Positions 38,915 through 47,897 of a stretch of DNA of 54,079 nt are shown here, piece by piece (positions within the stretch are counted from its first letter, which is position 1; each line of letters starts with the position of its first letter). This DNA is from JAWVZB01 sp033722375. GTDB lineage: Bacteria; Actinomycetota; Nitriliruptoria; Nitriliruptorales; Nitriliruptoraceae. A program made the position numbers and the translations under genes. Location: assembly GCA_033722375.1 (NCBI GenBank), contig JAWVZB010000005.1, forward strand, positions 1 through 54,079, read 5' to 3'. The notes below the pieces were generated by a model. It worked only from the letters and a program-made list of their open reading frames with translations. It had not been told where the DNA came from and did not search any database.

Positions 38915-41107
38915 TCAGCTTGCGATCGCGAGTGGGGACACGGCCGGTAGCCGGAGCCGGAACGTGCTCCCCACCCCCATCTCCGACTCGAGTTCGATCG
39001 CGCCGCCGAGGCGCTCGGCGAGGCTCTGGGCGATCGTCAGGCCGAGCCCGGGGCCCTGGCTGCGGTGGAGGTGGTTGCCGGCACGTCCGAACCGTTCGAA
39101 GATCCGATCCTGCTCCCAGGCCGGGATCCCCGGTCCCTCGTCCGTGACCTCGAGACGAACGTCTCCGTCCTCGACGACGGACAGGAACACGGTCCCCGCC
39201 GTGTGCTTGAGCGCGTTGTCCACGAGCGCAGACACGATGCGTGCGATAGCGGCGGCGTCACCCATGGCGCGGACGCCGGGACGAGCCTCCCATCGGATCC
39301 GGCGCTGTCCCCCGCCAGACTCCGCGACGACGTCGCCGGCGATCTCTGCGACATCGACGATCGCCTTGTCGAGTGAGACACCGTCCCGCTCGAGATCTGC
39401 GACCACCAGCAGGTCGCCGACCAGCGACTCGAGACGCGCCATCTGGCGTTGCATGCCGTCGAAGCAGCTCTCGACCTGACCGCGATCGAGGGTGTCCCAC
39501 CGCGCCGCCATCGTGTCGAGGAACCCCTTGAGTGGCGTGAGGGGCGTGCGGAGCTCGTGGGAGACCGTCGCCACGAAGTCCGCCTTGAGCTCATCGGTCT
39601 CGCGGGCGGCGGTGACGTCGCGGATGACGAGGACCGCTCCCTCGGTGCCGTCCTCCCCGAGCACCGGGGACACCGTCCCGGCGAGCCACCGGGGAGACGG
39701 AGCCGTGAGGTCGATCTCGACGTTCGCGACCCGGCGATGCCCGGCCAGCACCTCGGCGACGTGGTCGGCCGCGTCCACCCCGGCCGGACCAACCGGGAGC
39801 AGCTCGGCCCAACGCACGCCGATGGCGTCATCGGCGCTCACCGACGTCATGCGAGCCATCGCGGGACTCCAGGTCCTGATCGCCCCGTCCAGGTCCAACA
39901 GGACGATGCCGTCCGAGGCCGCCTCCACGATGTCGCCCAGCTTCTTCGTCTCCTCCCGCAGCGTCGAGACCAGCTCGGCGTTCCTGACCGCGACGGCAGC
40001 CTCGCTCGCGAGCGAACTGAGCAGGTTGAGGTCGGCGTTGCCCCAGGGCTCGAGCCCACGCCGGTCGTAGACCGCGACCCCCCCGACGAGCTCGCCGGAG
40101 ACGAGGAGCGGCGCAGCGATCGCGTCCCGGTACGAGGTCGTCCCTTCCGTGTCGATCGACACCCGCACGGGTGATTCGTCCCGCAACGTGGCCTCGAGCG
40201 GATCGGACAACCTGCTGTCCACCCGTTCGACGATCTCGCCGTCGGGCGTCCACCGCACCAGGTGCGAGCGTCCCCGGCTCCGGATGAGGAGCTCGGCCGC
40301 CTCACCTCCGAACAGATCGGCAACCTGCCGGAGGAACCGGCCCATCGCCGTCGGAGAGCCCGTCGCTTCGGCCAGCGTCCTCGCCACCTCGTGGAGCCGT
40401 TCGTTCCTGGCCCGCTCCTCGACCACACCGGCGTATCCCCGGTAGCCGAGGTGGAGGCCCACGATGAGGAGGACCGCCAGGATGACGGCGAACGGATGGA
40501 CGTCGACGACGGTCGCGAGCAGCACGCCGAACACCGCGTTGCCTGCCAGCGTGGCGAGGTTCACCTGCCACGTGTCGAGCAGCGTCTCGTGGTAGCGCTG
40601 TCCGTCCAGCCGTCGGAAGAGCTCGGCGAGGGAGAGCGAGACCACGAGGTTGTAGACGATCACTGCGACGACGATCGCCAGGAGCGAGCGGGGCGCCAAG
40701 GCCGTCTGGCCGCTGCCGACCGCTTGGAAGGCCCCGGTGGCCGCGATCGAGGCGAGCGCGACCGACGATGCGTTGTAGAGCACACGGTCGGCGCCGTTGC
40801 GGAGGATCAGATGTGCAACCAGGACCGCCCCCGCCAGCAGCAGCGGCGCCTGGCCCGTGGTCGTACCGAACAGGAGCGCGACCAGCATGGCCTCGTCCAC
40901 GGTCAGGCCCTCGATGCCGCCGTCCCGCAGGAAGCGGATGGGGATGGCGGTGCTGAGTCCGGCAGCGGCCGCCAGCAGCGCACTCGCGATCGTCAGCTCC
41001 CCGAGTGGGTGGACGACCGCATGTGCAGCCAGCGCCAGTACCGCGAGGACGCCGAGTCCGGCGATGTACCGCTCGATGGGGGTGGTCCGCACGTCAGCGC
41101 CACTCAT
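38915..41107 (-). CDS. Multi-domain membrane sensor histidine kinase (GAF-PAS-HisKA)
   Basis: The 730-residue protein has seven or eight membrane helices (about 14-225), a GAF domain (240-385), a PAS domain (390-505; IVLLDLDGAIRTWSPAMARM), HisKA with His517 in VSHELRTP, and HATPase with VDNALKHTA, DEGPGIP and GPGLGLTIA (610-720). Autophosphorylation should occur on His517. No response regulator is adjacent. The ATG lies inside the end of the subtilase gene (14-base overlap), so translation of the two is linked. The membrane part looks MASE-like and could sense a small ligand; none can be named. Confidence 0.92.
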   Translation of the reverse strand: MSGADVRTTPIERYIAGLGVLAVLALAAHAVVHPLGELTIASALLAAAAGLSTAIPIRFLRDGGIEGLTVDEAMLVALLFGTTTGQAPLLLAGAVLVAHLILRNGADRVLYNASSVALASIAATGAFQAVGSGQTALAPRSLLAIVVAVIVYNLVVSLSLAELFRRLDGQRYHETLLDTWQVNLATLAGNAVFGVLLATVVDVHPFAVILAVLLIVGLHLGYRGYAGVVEERARNERLHEVARTLAEATGSPTAMGRFLRQVADLFGGEAAELLIRSRGRSHLVRWTPDGEIVERVDSRLSDPLEATLRDESPVRVSIDTEGTTSYRDAIAAPLLVSGELVGGVAVYDRRGLEPWGNADLNLLSSLASEAAVAVRNAELVSTLREETKKLGDIVEAASDGIVLLDLDGAIRTWSPAMARMTSVSADDAIGVRWAELLPVGPAGVDAADHVAEVLAGHRRVANVEIDLTAPSPRWLAGTVSPVLGEDGTEGAVLVIRDVTAARETDELKADFVATVSHELRTPLTPLKGFLDTMAARWDTLDRGQVESCFDGMQRQMARLESLVGDLLVVADLERDGVSLDKAIVDVAEIAGDVVAESGGGQRRIRWEARPGVRAMGDAAAIARIVSALVDNALKHTAGTVFLSVVEDGDVRLEVTDEGPGIPAWEQDRIFERFGRAGNHLHRSQGPGLGLTIAQSLAERLGGAIELESEMGVGSTFRLRLPAVSPLAIAS

Positions 41108-42767
41108 CGGCGTACCACTGCTTGCCGTACCACTGCTTGCCGTTCCAGTCGGTGCCGTACCACTGCTTGCCCACCCACTGGCTCGAGTACCACTGCTTGC
41201 CCGTCCACTCCGTGGTGGCGAACTCCGTGGCGTCGTACAACGCGTCCTGGACCGTCTTCTCGCCGGTGAGAACCTCGAGCACGGTGTCGACCAGACCGAA
41301 CAGCGAGAGCACGTCCTTCTCGATGGCGAGGATCAGGCTCCCCCTGGACGCTTCGAGCGAACCGGTGCCATCGGACCGCTCCACGCCGACGTTCGCCGTC
41401 GGTGGCTTGCGCAGCTTGAACGCCGCCGCCACGTCGATCGCGCCGTACCCGTCGATGTTGCGGTCCCCGACCGGGCCCGCTGCAGCGGTCGCGAGCAGCG
41501 CTCCCTTGATCTGGTCTGGCGACCACTTCGGGCGGCTCTGTCGCAACAAGGCCACCGCCCCCGAGACAGCAGCCGTCGAGAACGACGTGCCCGACCCACG
41601 GAAGTAGTGCTTGTCGACCCGTCCGTGCGGAAAGCTTGCGTCGATCGTCGATCCCGCAACGCGCGGGCCGACGAGGTGTGCACCCGGCGCCACGAGGTCT
41701 GGTTTGGCGTGTCCGTCCGCCCGCGTGGGTCCGCGGGAGGAGAACTCCGCGACCACGTCGTCATCGCGATCGACCGTCCCGTTGGAATCGGTGGCCCCGA
41801 CGGTGATGACCAGCGGGTCGTCGCCCGGCTTCATCACGGTCTGGCTGTCAGGACCGAGGTTGGCGGCGGCGACCACGACCACGATCCCAGCGTCCCAGGC
41901 CCGCTCGACGGCGTAGTTCAGGGGGTCGATCAGCTGCGACTGGTCGGAGTCGGTACCGAAGGAGAGGTTGAGCACTCCGATGTTGTAGGTGTCCTTGAAG
42001 CTCACAACCCATTGCAGCGCAGCCAGCGCCTGGGAGACATCGGCAGCTCCGTTCGCCCCAGCGATCTTCACCGGCACCACGTGGGCTCCTGGAGCCACAC
42101 CGGCGTGCTCGCCCTTCGAGCGAGCCCCGTCGCCCGCGGCGATCCCGGCCACGAACGTGCCGTGGCCGTACCGGTCGACGCCGTCCGCCTCGACCGTCAG
42201 GTCCACGCCACCGCTCACACGACCCGACAGGTCGGCGATCTCGGTGACCCCCGTGTCGATCAGCGCGATGCCCACACCCGTGCCGTCGTAGCCCTTTCTG
42301 TACAGCTGGTCAGCGCCCATCGTCTCGACGAAGAACGAGTCGTCGTAGACCTCTCCGGACGGGGCGGTGTGCGACAGGCGGACCTGGCCGTCCAAGGTGA
42401 TCGCGCGGATGGATCCTGCGTGACGAGAACGCAGCTCGTCGAGGCCGGCAGCGGTCAGCACCGCGGCGAAACCATCGATGATCGGAAGATCGGTCGTGAC
42501 CGCACCCCCGTGGTCCACGATGGCGGCCCGGACGAGCAGATCGGCGGTGCGGTCGCCATCGATCTGGACGATCACCGCCACTTCCCCGCTCCGAGCGAGC
42601 GCCTCCTCGACCACCGGTTCGATCGCGAGCTCGACCGCGGGGGTCGTCGCGGCCGTCAACGACGGCACCTGGCGCGGCGGCGGCAGGATGGCGAGCGCCA
42701 TCAGCGCAGCCACCGCGGCGGCGATCGTCGGCACCAGTCGCGGTGTCGACAAGCGTTGCGTTCTCAT
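41094..42767 (-). CDS. Subtilisin-family (S8) serine protease with C-terminal Trp repeats
   Basis: The 557-residue protein has a signal peptide (about 11-28), an inhibitor-I9-like prodomain (50-130), and an S8 catalytic domain with Asp171 (ALIDTG), His202 (YGHGTFVAG), Asn303 and Ser395 (GTSFSTAAVSG). After residue 455 a helical linker leads to a tail with Trp at 521, 526, 531, 536, 541, 546, 551 and 556, exactly five residues apart, with GKQ and Tyr between them. The tail could anchor the enzyme to polysaccharide or membrane. The gene overlaps the sensor kinase by 14 bases. The ribosome site is weak. Confidence 0.93.
   Translation of the reverse strand: MRTQRLSTPRLVPTIAAAVAALMALAILPPPRQVPSLTAATTPAVELAIEPVVEEALARSGEVAVIVQIDGDRTADLLVRAAIVDHGGAVTTDLPIIDGFAAVLTAAGLDELRSRHAGSIRAITLDGQVRLSHTAPSGEVYDDSFFVETMGADQLYRKGYDGTGVGIALIDTGVTEIADLSGRVSGGVDLTVEADGVDRYGHGTFVAGIAAGDGARSKGEHAGVAPGAHVVPVKIAGANGAADVSQALAALQWVVSFKDTYNIGVLNLSFGTDSDQSQLIDPLNYAVERAWDAGIVVVVAAANLGPDSQTVMKPGDDPLVITVGATDSNGTVDRDDDVVAEFSSRGPTRADGHAKPDLVAPGAHLVGPRVAGSTIDASFPHGRVDKHYFRGSGTSFSTAAVSGAVALLRQSRPKWSPDQIKGALLATAAAGPVGDRNIDGYGAIDVAAAFKLRKPPTANVGVERSDGTGSLEASRGSLILAIEKDVLSLFGLVDTVLEVLTGEKTVQDALYDATEFATTEWTGKQWYSSQWVGKQWYGTDWNGKQWYGKQWYADEWR
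41112..41201 (-). repeat. 15-bp DNA repeats coding the W-x4 tail of the subtilase
   Basis: The unit GTACCACTGCTTGCC (plus strand) occurs identically at 41112-41126, 41127-41141, 41157-41171 and 41187-41201, with diverged 15-base units in between. On the coding strand it reads Gly-Lys-Gln-Trp-Tyr. Identical copies suggest recent expansion or gene-conversion. Confidence 0.9.
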
Positions 42768-42896
42768 GTCTGGCCCCAGTCCCTGAGGATCCGCCCCCCG
42801 GCTCCGTTCAGAGCACGACGATGAGTGTTCACTCCACCACTATCCGATGTCGATCCCCTGATCGGGTCATTTCATCGGGCGCGTCACCCTCCAGCC

Positions 42897-42906
42897 TGAC
42901 TAGTCA
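42897..42906. promoter_or_regulatory. 10-bp perfect palindrome in the divergent subtilase/acyltransferase promoter region
   Basis: TGACTAGTCA is its own reverse complement and lies in a locally A+T-richer stretch within the 230-base gap between the subtilase and acyltransferase starts. It could be an operator for a dimeric regulator. Palindromes of this length occur by chance, so support is weak. Confidence 0.25.
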
Positions 42907-42997
42907 TATCGTGAGTGTGTCGAGGCCCAACCGGCCAGAACGGGCCGCGTACGCAGGGCTACGCTCCCGAGCGAGCTCTCCCGTACCTGGAACTGCT

Positions 42998-43768
42998 GTG
43001 GAACCCGTCTACCGCACCGTCGTCGGACTCTGCCTCGCCACGTTCAAGCTGAAGCGGTGGGACGTGCAGGTGTCCGGCACCGAGCACCTGCCCGCGAGCG
43101 GGGGCGCGGTGATCGCGACCAACCACATCAGCTACGTCGACTTCATCTTCGTCGGCGCGGGGGTGCTCGAGGGGCCCGAGAGTCGGCTGGTGCGGTTCGC
43201 GGCCAAGAAGGAGGCCTTCGACCACCCGGTCTCCGGTCCCCTGATGCGGGCGATGAAGCACATCCCGGTCGACCGCCACGGTGACGCGTCCGCGGCCGTC
43301 GACACCGCCGTGAACTACCTGGAGCGGGGCGAGCTCGTCGGGATGTTCCCGGAAGCCACCATCAGTCGGTCGTTCGTGCCGATGCCGGGCAAGACCGGCA
43401 CCGTACGGATGGCGCAACGTGCCGGGGTTCCCATCATCCCCGGCGCGGTCTGGGGCAGCCAGCGGCTGTTCCCGAAGGGCCGGCCACGCGACCTCCGGAG
43501 CGACGTCACGATCACGGTGAGCTTCGACGCCCCGCTCGTCCCGTCACCGGACGACGATCCCAGCGCAGCCACGGACGAACTCATGGAGCGGATCGGCAGG
43601 CTCGTCGACACCGCCCAGCGGTCGTACCCCGACACGCCCGAGACCGGTGAGGACTGGTGGCTGCCGGCGCACCTCGGCGGCTCCGCCCCGACCCCCGAGG
43701 AAGCCGAGCGCATGGCACGCGAGGAGCGTGAACGCCGTGCGGCACGGCGCGACGGGTCTGCAGACTGA
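42998..43768 (+). CDS. 1-acyl-sn-glycerol-3-phosphate acyltransferase (PlsC-like)
   Basis: The 256-residue protein has the acyltransferase motifs NHISYVD (NHX4D) near residue 43 and FPEATIS near 121 (FPEGT-like, with Ala for Gly), plus VPIIPGAVWGSQ. PlsC enzymes add the second acyl chain to lysophosphatidate at the inner membrane. The C-terminal 40 residues are Glu/Arg-rich. The GTG is chosen by the family start (EPVYRTVVGLCLATFK). It may feed the WS/DGAT route. Confidence 0.9.
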   Translation: MEPVYRTVVGLCLATFKLKRWDVQVSGTEHLPASGGAVIATNHISYVDFIFVGAGVLEGPESRLVRFAAKKEAFDHPVSGPLMRAMKHIPVDRHGDASAAVDTAVNYLERGELVGMFPEATISRSFVPMPGKTGTVRMAQRAGVPIIPGAVWGSQRLFPKGRPRDLRSDVTITVSFDAPLVPSPDDDPSAATDELMERIGRLVDTAQRSYPDTPETGEDWWLPAHLGGSAPTPEEAERMAREERERRAARRDGSAD

Positions 43769-43815
43769 TCCTCGTGGGGCCGGGGGGGCGGTCGCTCGTC
43801 ACCGCCAGCTCTGCC

Positions 43816-44268
43816 TCACAGCACCAGCCCTGCCGCCAGGGTCGCCCCGAGCTCCCAGCAGGCATCGAGGTCCTCCTGGCTGACGTCCCCGGTCATCGTC
43901 ACCGGGTCCGCCGCCTGCTTCCACCCGAGGCCCGTCGTGATCGACTCGACCGCCTTCACCGCTCCGGTGGTGTCGTTGTTGCCGTGGACCCACAGCCCGT
44001 AGGGTCGCCCACCCGTCTCGTCCAGGCACGGGTAGTAGATGCGGTCGAAGAAGTCCTTCAACGCCCCGCTCATGTAGCCGAGGTTCGCGGGCGTCCCGAG
44101 CACGTACCCGTCCGCCTGGAGGACGTCGGGGGCCGACGCCGCGAGCGCGGCACGTGAGGCCACCTCGACGTCGTCGATCTCGTCGGTGCCAGCCCCGTCG
44201 AGCACCGCCTCGAGGAGCTCCTGCGTCGACGGCGATGGCGTGTGGTGGACCACGAGCAGTGTCGGCAT
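43816..44268 (-). CDS. Flavodoxin-fold FMN-dependent reductase
   Basis: The 150-residue protein has the FMN phosphate loop THTPSPSTQE-like VHHTPSPSTQEL (8-19), and GTPANLGYMSGALKDFFDR near 58, with FMN contact residues seen in WrbA/NADPH-dependent FMN reductases. It is short for that family and lacks a second domain. Its role is likely quinone or FMN reduction. It reads with the site-2 protease gene upstream, 30 bases apart. Confidence 0.85.
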   Translation of the reverse strand: MPTLLVVHHTPSPSTQELLEAVLDGAGTDEIDDVEVASRAALAASAPDVLQADGYVLGTPANLGYMSGALKDFFDRIYYPCLDETGGRPYGLWVHGNNDTTGAVKAVESITTGLGWKQAADPVTMTGDVSQEDLDACWELGATLAAGLVL

Positions 44269-44298
44269 GTCGCGGAAGGTATGGCGGCCCGGCTCAGG

Positions 44299-44934
44299 TC
44301 ACAGGATCAGCGCCCACACCCGCAGCGCGGCACGGAAGACGGCGGACAGAGCCCCAGGCAGCAGCAACACGGCACCGAGGACGATCAGCATCGAGTAGCG
44401 CCGGAGCTTGTGCCAGGGTCCGAGCCAGCGACGCGGCAGGAAACGTTCCACGACTGCGGAGCCGTCCAACGGTGGCAGCGGGATGAGGTTGAAGGCTGCC
44501 AGGACCACGTTGACGACGCCGACGGCCACCAGGACTCGAACCCAGACAGCGCCCTCGACGGAAGCTCGGAGGATCCGATCCGGGCCGAGGAAGCGGATCA
44601 CGAGGCCTGCCGCCAGCGCGAGCGCGATGTTCATGCCGGGGCCGGCCAACGAGGTGATGAGCCCGTGATCACGCGGGCGCCGCATGCGCCCCGGCTGGAC
44701 GGGGACCGGCTTGGCGTACCCGAAGACGGTGCCGGTCGTGAAGGCCAAGAACGCCGGGAGGAGGATCGTGCCGAAGAGGTCCACGTGCGGTATCGGGTTG
44801 AGCGTCAGCCGTCCCGCTTCCCTGGCGGTCGGGTCGCCGAACCGCAGCGCCACCCAACCGTGCGTGACCTCGTGGAGGATCACCGACGGGATCAGCACCA
44901 CGAAGAACAGGACCTGATCCAGCGAGATGTCCAC
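44299..44934 (-). CDS. Site-2 protease family (M50) membrane metalloprotease
   Basis: The 211-residue membrane protein has the zinc motif HEVTH (21-25) in the first helix and NLIPLPPLDGS (about 148-158), which holds the third metal ligand Asp. Five or six helices are visible and there is no PDZ domain or CBS pair, as in the short YwhC/S2P-like group. These cut substrates inside the membrane or act on membrane signalling proteins. The gene follows the beta carbonic anhydrase by 3 bases and both should be one operon. Confidence 0.9.
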   Translation of the reverse strand: MDISLDQVLFFVVLIPSVILHEVTHGWVALRFGDPTAREAGRLTLNPIPHVDLFGTILLPAFLAFTTGTVFGYAKPVPVQPGRMRRPRDHGLITSLAGPGMNIALALAAGLVIRFLGPDRILRASVEGAVWVRVLVAVGVVNVVLAAFNLIPLPPLDGSAVVERFLPRRWLGPWHKLRRYSMLIVLGAVLLLPGALSAVFRAALRVWALIL

Positions 44935-44937
44935 CCG

Positions 44938-45429
44938 CTACTGCCCCGCGGCGATCTCGCGGATCTCCCCGGCCGCCAAGTCGTGGAGCGCCCCGCGGAC
45001 GACGAGATCGGGCGGGGCGAACGGCGACGACGTGATCGTCGCCACGTCGTCACGGACGGCCTGTTCGTCGTCGTCGAAGGTGTGGAGGATCACGTCGTCG
45101 AGCGAGGCCCCGGTGGTCTCCTCGAGTCGGCTGCGCAGCGCGTCCTCGTCGTCGGTGCGGACCCCGCAGGTCGTGTGGTGGACGATCAGCACCTCGCGAG
45201 TACCGAGCGTGTGCCACGACAGGAGCAGCGACCGCAGCGCGTCGTCGGTCGCACGACCCCCGGCGTTGCGGATGACGTGCGCCTCGCCGAGCTCGATCCC
45301 GAGGTCGCGGAGGGGATCGAGACGCGCGTCCATGCAGGTCAGCACCGCGAGCTGTCGCGTGGGCGGGGCGTCGAAGTGGCCGCGCTGCTCGGGCGCTGCG
45401 GCCTCCAGGCAATCGTCGATGGCGGTCAC
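44938..45429 (-). CDS. Beta-class carbonic anhydrase
   Basis: The 163-residue protein has the beta-CA zinc site: Cys32 in CMDARLDP (with Asp34-Arg36 dyad), His85 and Cys88 in HHTTCG. It is of the short type resembling Rv1284 of M. tuberculosis. It interconverts CO2 and bicarbonate in the cytoplasm. It is 3 bases upstream of the site-2 protease gene. A gamma-class relative is at 22642-23148, so the cell has two families. Confidence 0.93.
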   Translation of the reverse strand: MTAIDDCLEAAAPEQRGHFDAPPTRQLAVLTCMDARLDPLRDLGIELGEAHVIRNAGGRATDDALRSLLLSWHTLGTREVLIVHHTTCGVRTDDEDALRSRLEETTGASLDDVILHTFDDDEQAVRDDVATITSSPFAPPDLVVRGALHDLAAGEIREIAAGQ

Positions 45430-45541
45430 GGTCTGGCCTCGTCGGTCGTCGCGGACGGGGTGGACTCTGGAGGCTAACGGGGGGCGACAGAGACGCCCGG
45501 CCGACGTACCATCGGACGATAGTTGCGAAGGGAACGAACAG

Positions 45542-46582
45542 ATGGCAGTGGCCGACGACGTCGTCCTCCAGGTGGTCGAGCTCGGACGGGTGTGGCAGAC
45601 CGTGGACCCGTTCCTGTTCTGCGTGCACCACGACGACGACTACCCCGAGGGCGACGAGGAGCTCGGTCCCTGCGCCCCGCTCACCGGCCGCAACATCGGC
45701 ATGGACTTCTCGGGGCGTGACGGCTGGTCGATGTACCACGGCTCGCTCGTGCCGGGCTTCCCCCAGCACCCCCACCGCGGCTTCGAGACGATCTCGTTCA
45801 TGCGCCGTGGCTTCATGGATCACTCTGACTCGCTCGGGGCGTCGGCGCGGTTCGGGCGGGGCGACGTGCAGTGGATGACGGCCGGCTCGGGCATCGTCCA
45901 CGCCGAGATGTTCCCGCTGCTGAACAAGGACCGGCACAACGAGACCGAGCTGTTCCAGATCTGGATCAACCTGCCCTCGACAGACAAGATGGTGCCGCCG
46001 CACTTCGCGATGCTGTGGGGTCACGAGATCCCCCGCCACACGTTCCTGGACGACGCCGGCCGCGCCACCGAGGTCACGGTCGTCGCCGGCGAGCTCGTGC
46101 CGGGCCAGCCCGCCCCGACACCTCCACCGCACTCGTGGGCGTCGCGTCCCGACACCGACGTCGGGATCTACCACGCCGTCATCCCGCCGGAGGGGTCGTG
46201 GACACTCCCCCGGACCACCCGCGACGACACCATGCGGACGATCTACGTGTTCCGCGGTGGGTCGGTGCGCATCGGCGTGACCGAGGTCGAGGGTGGCCAC
46301 GGCGCTGTCGTTCGCAGCGAGGTGGCCACGACGATGACCGACACCGGTGACGGCTCCGAGGTGCTGGTCCTCCAGGGCCGCCCGATCGGTGAGCCGATCG
46401 TCCAGTACGGGCCGTTCGTGATGAACACCAAGGCCGAGATCCAGAAGGCCTACCACGACTACCAGGAGACGGGCTTCGGTGGGTGGCCGTGGCCCGAGAA
46501 CGACCCCAACCACGGCCCCGAGGTGCGGCGGTTCGCCAAGCACGCGGACGGTCGGGTCGAGGAGCTCGAGGCGGCCTCCTGA
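45542..46582 (+). CDS. Pirin-family cupin protein
   Basis: The 346-residue protein has the pirin metal site in HPHRGFET (about 78-85) and GSGIVHAEM (about 117-125; usually HSE). The C-terminal cupin half follows with ATEVTVVAGEL and VFRGGSVRIG. It is about 50 residues longer than typical pirins. Some pirins have quercetinase activity, others bind regulators. AAGGGAA precedes the ATG. It is divergent from the beta carbonic anhydrase gene across 112 bases. Confidence 0.9.
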   Translation: MAVADDVVLQVVELGRVWQTVDPFLFCVHHDDDYPEGDEELGPCAPLTGRNIGMDFSGRDGWSMYHGSLVPGFPQHPHRGFETISFMRRGFMDHSDSLGASARFGRGDVQWMTAGSGIVHAEMFPLLNKDRHNETELFQIWINLPSTDKMVPPHFAMLWGHEIPRHTFLDDAGRATEVTVVAGELVPGQPAPTPPPHSWASRPDTDVGIYHAVIPPEGSWTLPRTTRDDTMRTIYVFRGGSVRIGVTEVEGGHGAVVRSEVATTMTDTGDGSEVLVLQGRPIGEPIVQYGPFVMNTKAEIQKAYHDYQETGFGGWPWPENDPNHGPEVRRFAKHADGRVEELEAAS

Positions 46583-46586
46583 CGAG

Positions 46587-46609
46587 GCCGACAGGCGACG
46601 TCCGTCGGC
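46587..46609. terminator. Weak inverted repeat between convergent pirin and VOC genes
   Basis: GCCGAC (46587-46592) pairs with GTCGGC (46604-46609) around an 11-base loop in the 34-base gap between two convergent genes. It may serve as a two-way terminator. There is no U-tract. Confidence 0.3.
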
Positions 46610-46616
46610 TCCGGAC

Positions 46617-47063
46617 TCACAGGTCGAGCCAATCGCCCCGCGCGTCCCCGGCGGTCTGGAACTCGCCGCTGAGACACTGCCAGCGGAACCCGTGCCGATC
46701 CACGAAGGTGAGTGCACGCTCGGTGTGGACCTCGACTGTCACGTCGTCCGGTAGACGTCCGTGGATCTCGGCGATCTCGGATGGCTCGAGGTGCAGGCCG
46801 ATGGCGTAGAGCGTCCGCTGTGCTTCCGGTTCCCCGAGCAGGAGCGCGATGATCAGATCGTCCCGGCGCAACCCGACCCAGTGGACGTCGACATCCGTGT
46901 CGTCGATGTCGGCCCAGGTACGGCCGTGCGGAACCGAGTACCACTTCCCGTCGTCGCGCAGACTCTCGCGGCCGATGAGGTCGGCTGCGAAGATCGAGCG
47001 GTAGTGCTCTTCCGCCGCACGGAGGTCGGGAACGAGCAGCGCGACGTGCTTGAAGGCGACCAT
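46617..47063 (-). CDS. VOC-superfamily protein (glyoxalase/bleomycin-resistance-like)
   Basis: The 148-residue protein starts VAFKHVALLVPDLRAAEEHYRSIF, a typical first beta strand and helix of VOC proteins. The later FVDRHGFRWQC corresponds to the second-half strand that usually supplies Glu. The metal set is not fully clear, so it may bind a small molecule and not be a metalloenzyme. It is divergent from another VOC-like gene at 47173, which suggests a related pair. Confidence 0.8.
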   Translation of the reverse strand: MVAFKHVALLVPDLRAAEEHYRSIFAADLIGRESLRDDGKWYSVPHGRTWADIDDTDVDVHWVGLRRDDLIIALLLGEPEAQRTLYAIGLHLEPSEIAEIHGRLPDDVTVEVHTERALTFVDRHGFRWQCLSGEFQTAGDARGDWLDL

Positions 47064-47172
47064 GCGAACTCTCGATCCTCATCCCGTCCCGACACCGTAG
47101 GCGCCGGTCGGAGCGCGGTCGCCGGACGACGGGTCTCGCTTGCCAGGACGGGGACGCTGTAGCGTTCTCGAC

Positions 47173-47793
47173 ATGCTGGCTTTCGACCACGCCATCGTGC
47201 TCACGACCGACGTCGACGCGACGGCCGCGTGGCTGCTCGAGGAGCACGGGCTCGCCACCGCACCGGGCGGTCGACACGAGGGACACGGCACCGCCAACGT
47301 CATCGTCCCGCTCGGTCCGGACTACCTCGAGCTCATGTACGTGGCGGATCCGGACGAGGCCCGGTCGTCACCGATCGGACGGTGGGCCCTCGAGCATGCC
47401 AGCGACGAGCCATCTGTCGCGGCATTGATGCTGCGTGTACCGGCTGTCCTGCCCTACGCCCTCCGACTGGATCTCGAGATCGCCGAGGTGCAGCGGACGA
47501 GATCGGACGGCGTGGAGCTGGCGTGGAGGTTGGCGGGCCTGGAGTCGGCGTTCTCCGACGACCCTCGACCTGTCTTCGTCGAGTGTCTCATGGCCCCGGA
47601 GCACCACCCTGGCCGGGATGACGCGCCACATCGGGTTCAACCCCGCGGCATCGCCTGGGCGGAGTGGGGTATGGAGGCGTCCGCGCTCGGCCGCTGGCTC
47701 GGCCAGCATGACCTGGATGTACGGCCGAACCCGGCGCTCGCCGGGCCGGGCCGGATCGGCGTCGCCACGGAGGGGGGCGTCGTCAACCTCTGA
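47173..47793 (+). CDS. VOC/glyoxalase-like domain protein
   Basis: The 206-residue protein begins MLAFDHAIVLTTDVDATAAWL, then GTANVIVPLGPDYLELMYVAD, as in the PF13468-like glyoxalase group. The Glu in YLELM aligns with the first-half metal ligand. A second module ends with EWGMEASALGRWLG. The function is unknown. It is preceded by a CTCGAC sequence with no clear ribosome site. Confidence 0.8.
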   Translation: MLAFDHAIVLTTDVDATAAWLLEEHGLATAPGGRHEGHGTANVIVPLGPDYLELMYVADPDEARSSPIGRWALEHASDEPSVAALMLRVPAVLPYALRLDLEIAEVQRTRSDGVELAWRLAGLESAFSDDPRPVFVECLMAPEHHPGRDDAPHRVQPRGIAWAEWGMEASALGRWLGQHDLDVRPNPALAGPGRIGVATEGGVVNL

Positions 47794-47897
47794 GAGGGGT
47801 CGGCACCGGAGGAACCCCTCCTCCCAGACCCATCAAGGTTGCGGCTCGAACCGTCGACGTAGTGCTGAGGGCTCGCCGTCGGGGGGAAGGGACACAG

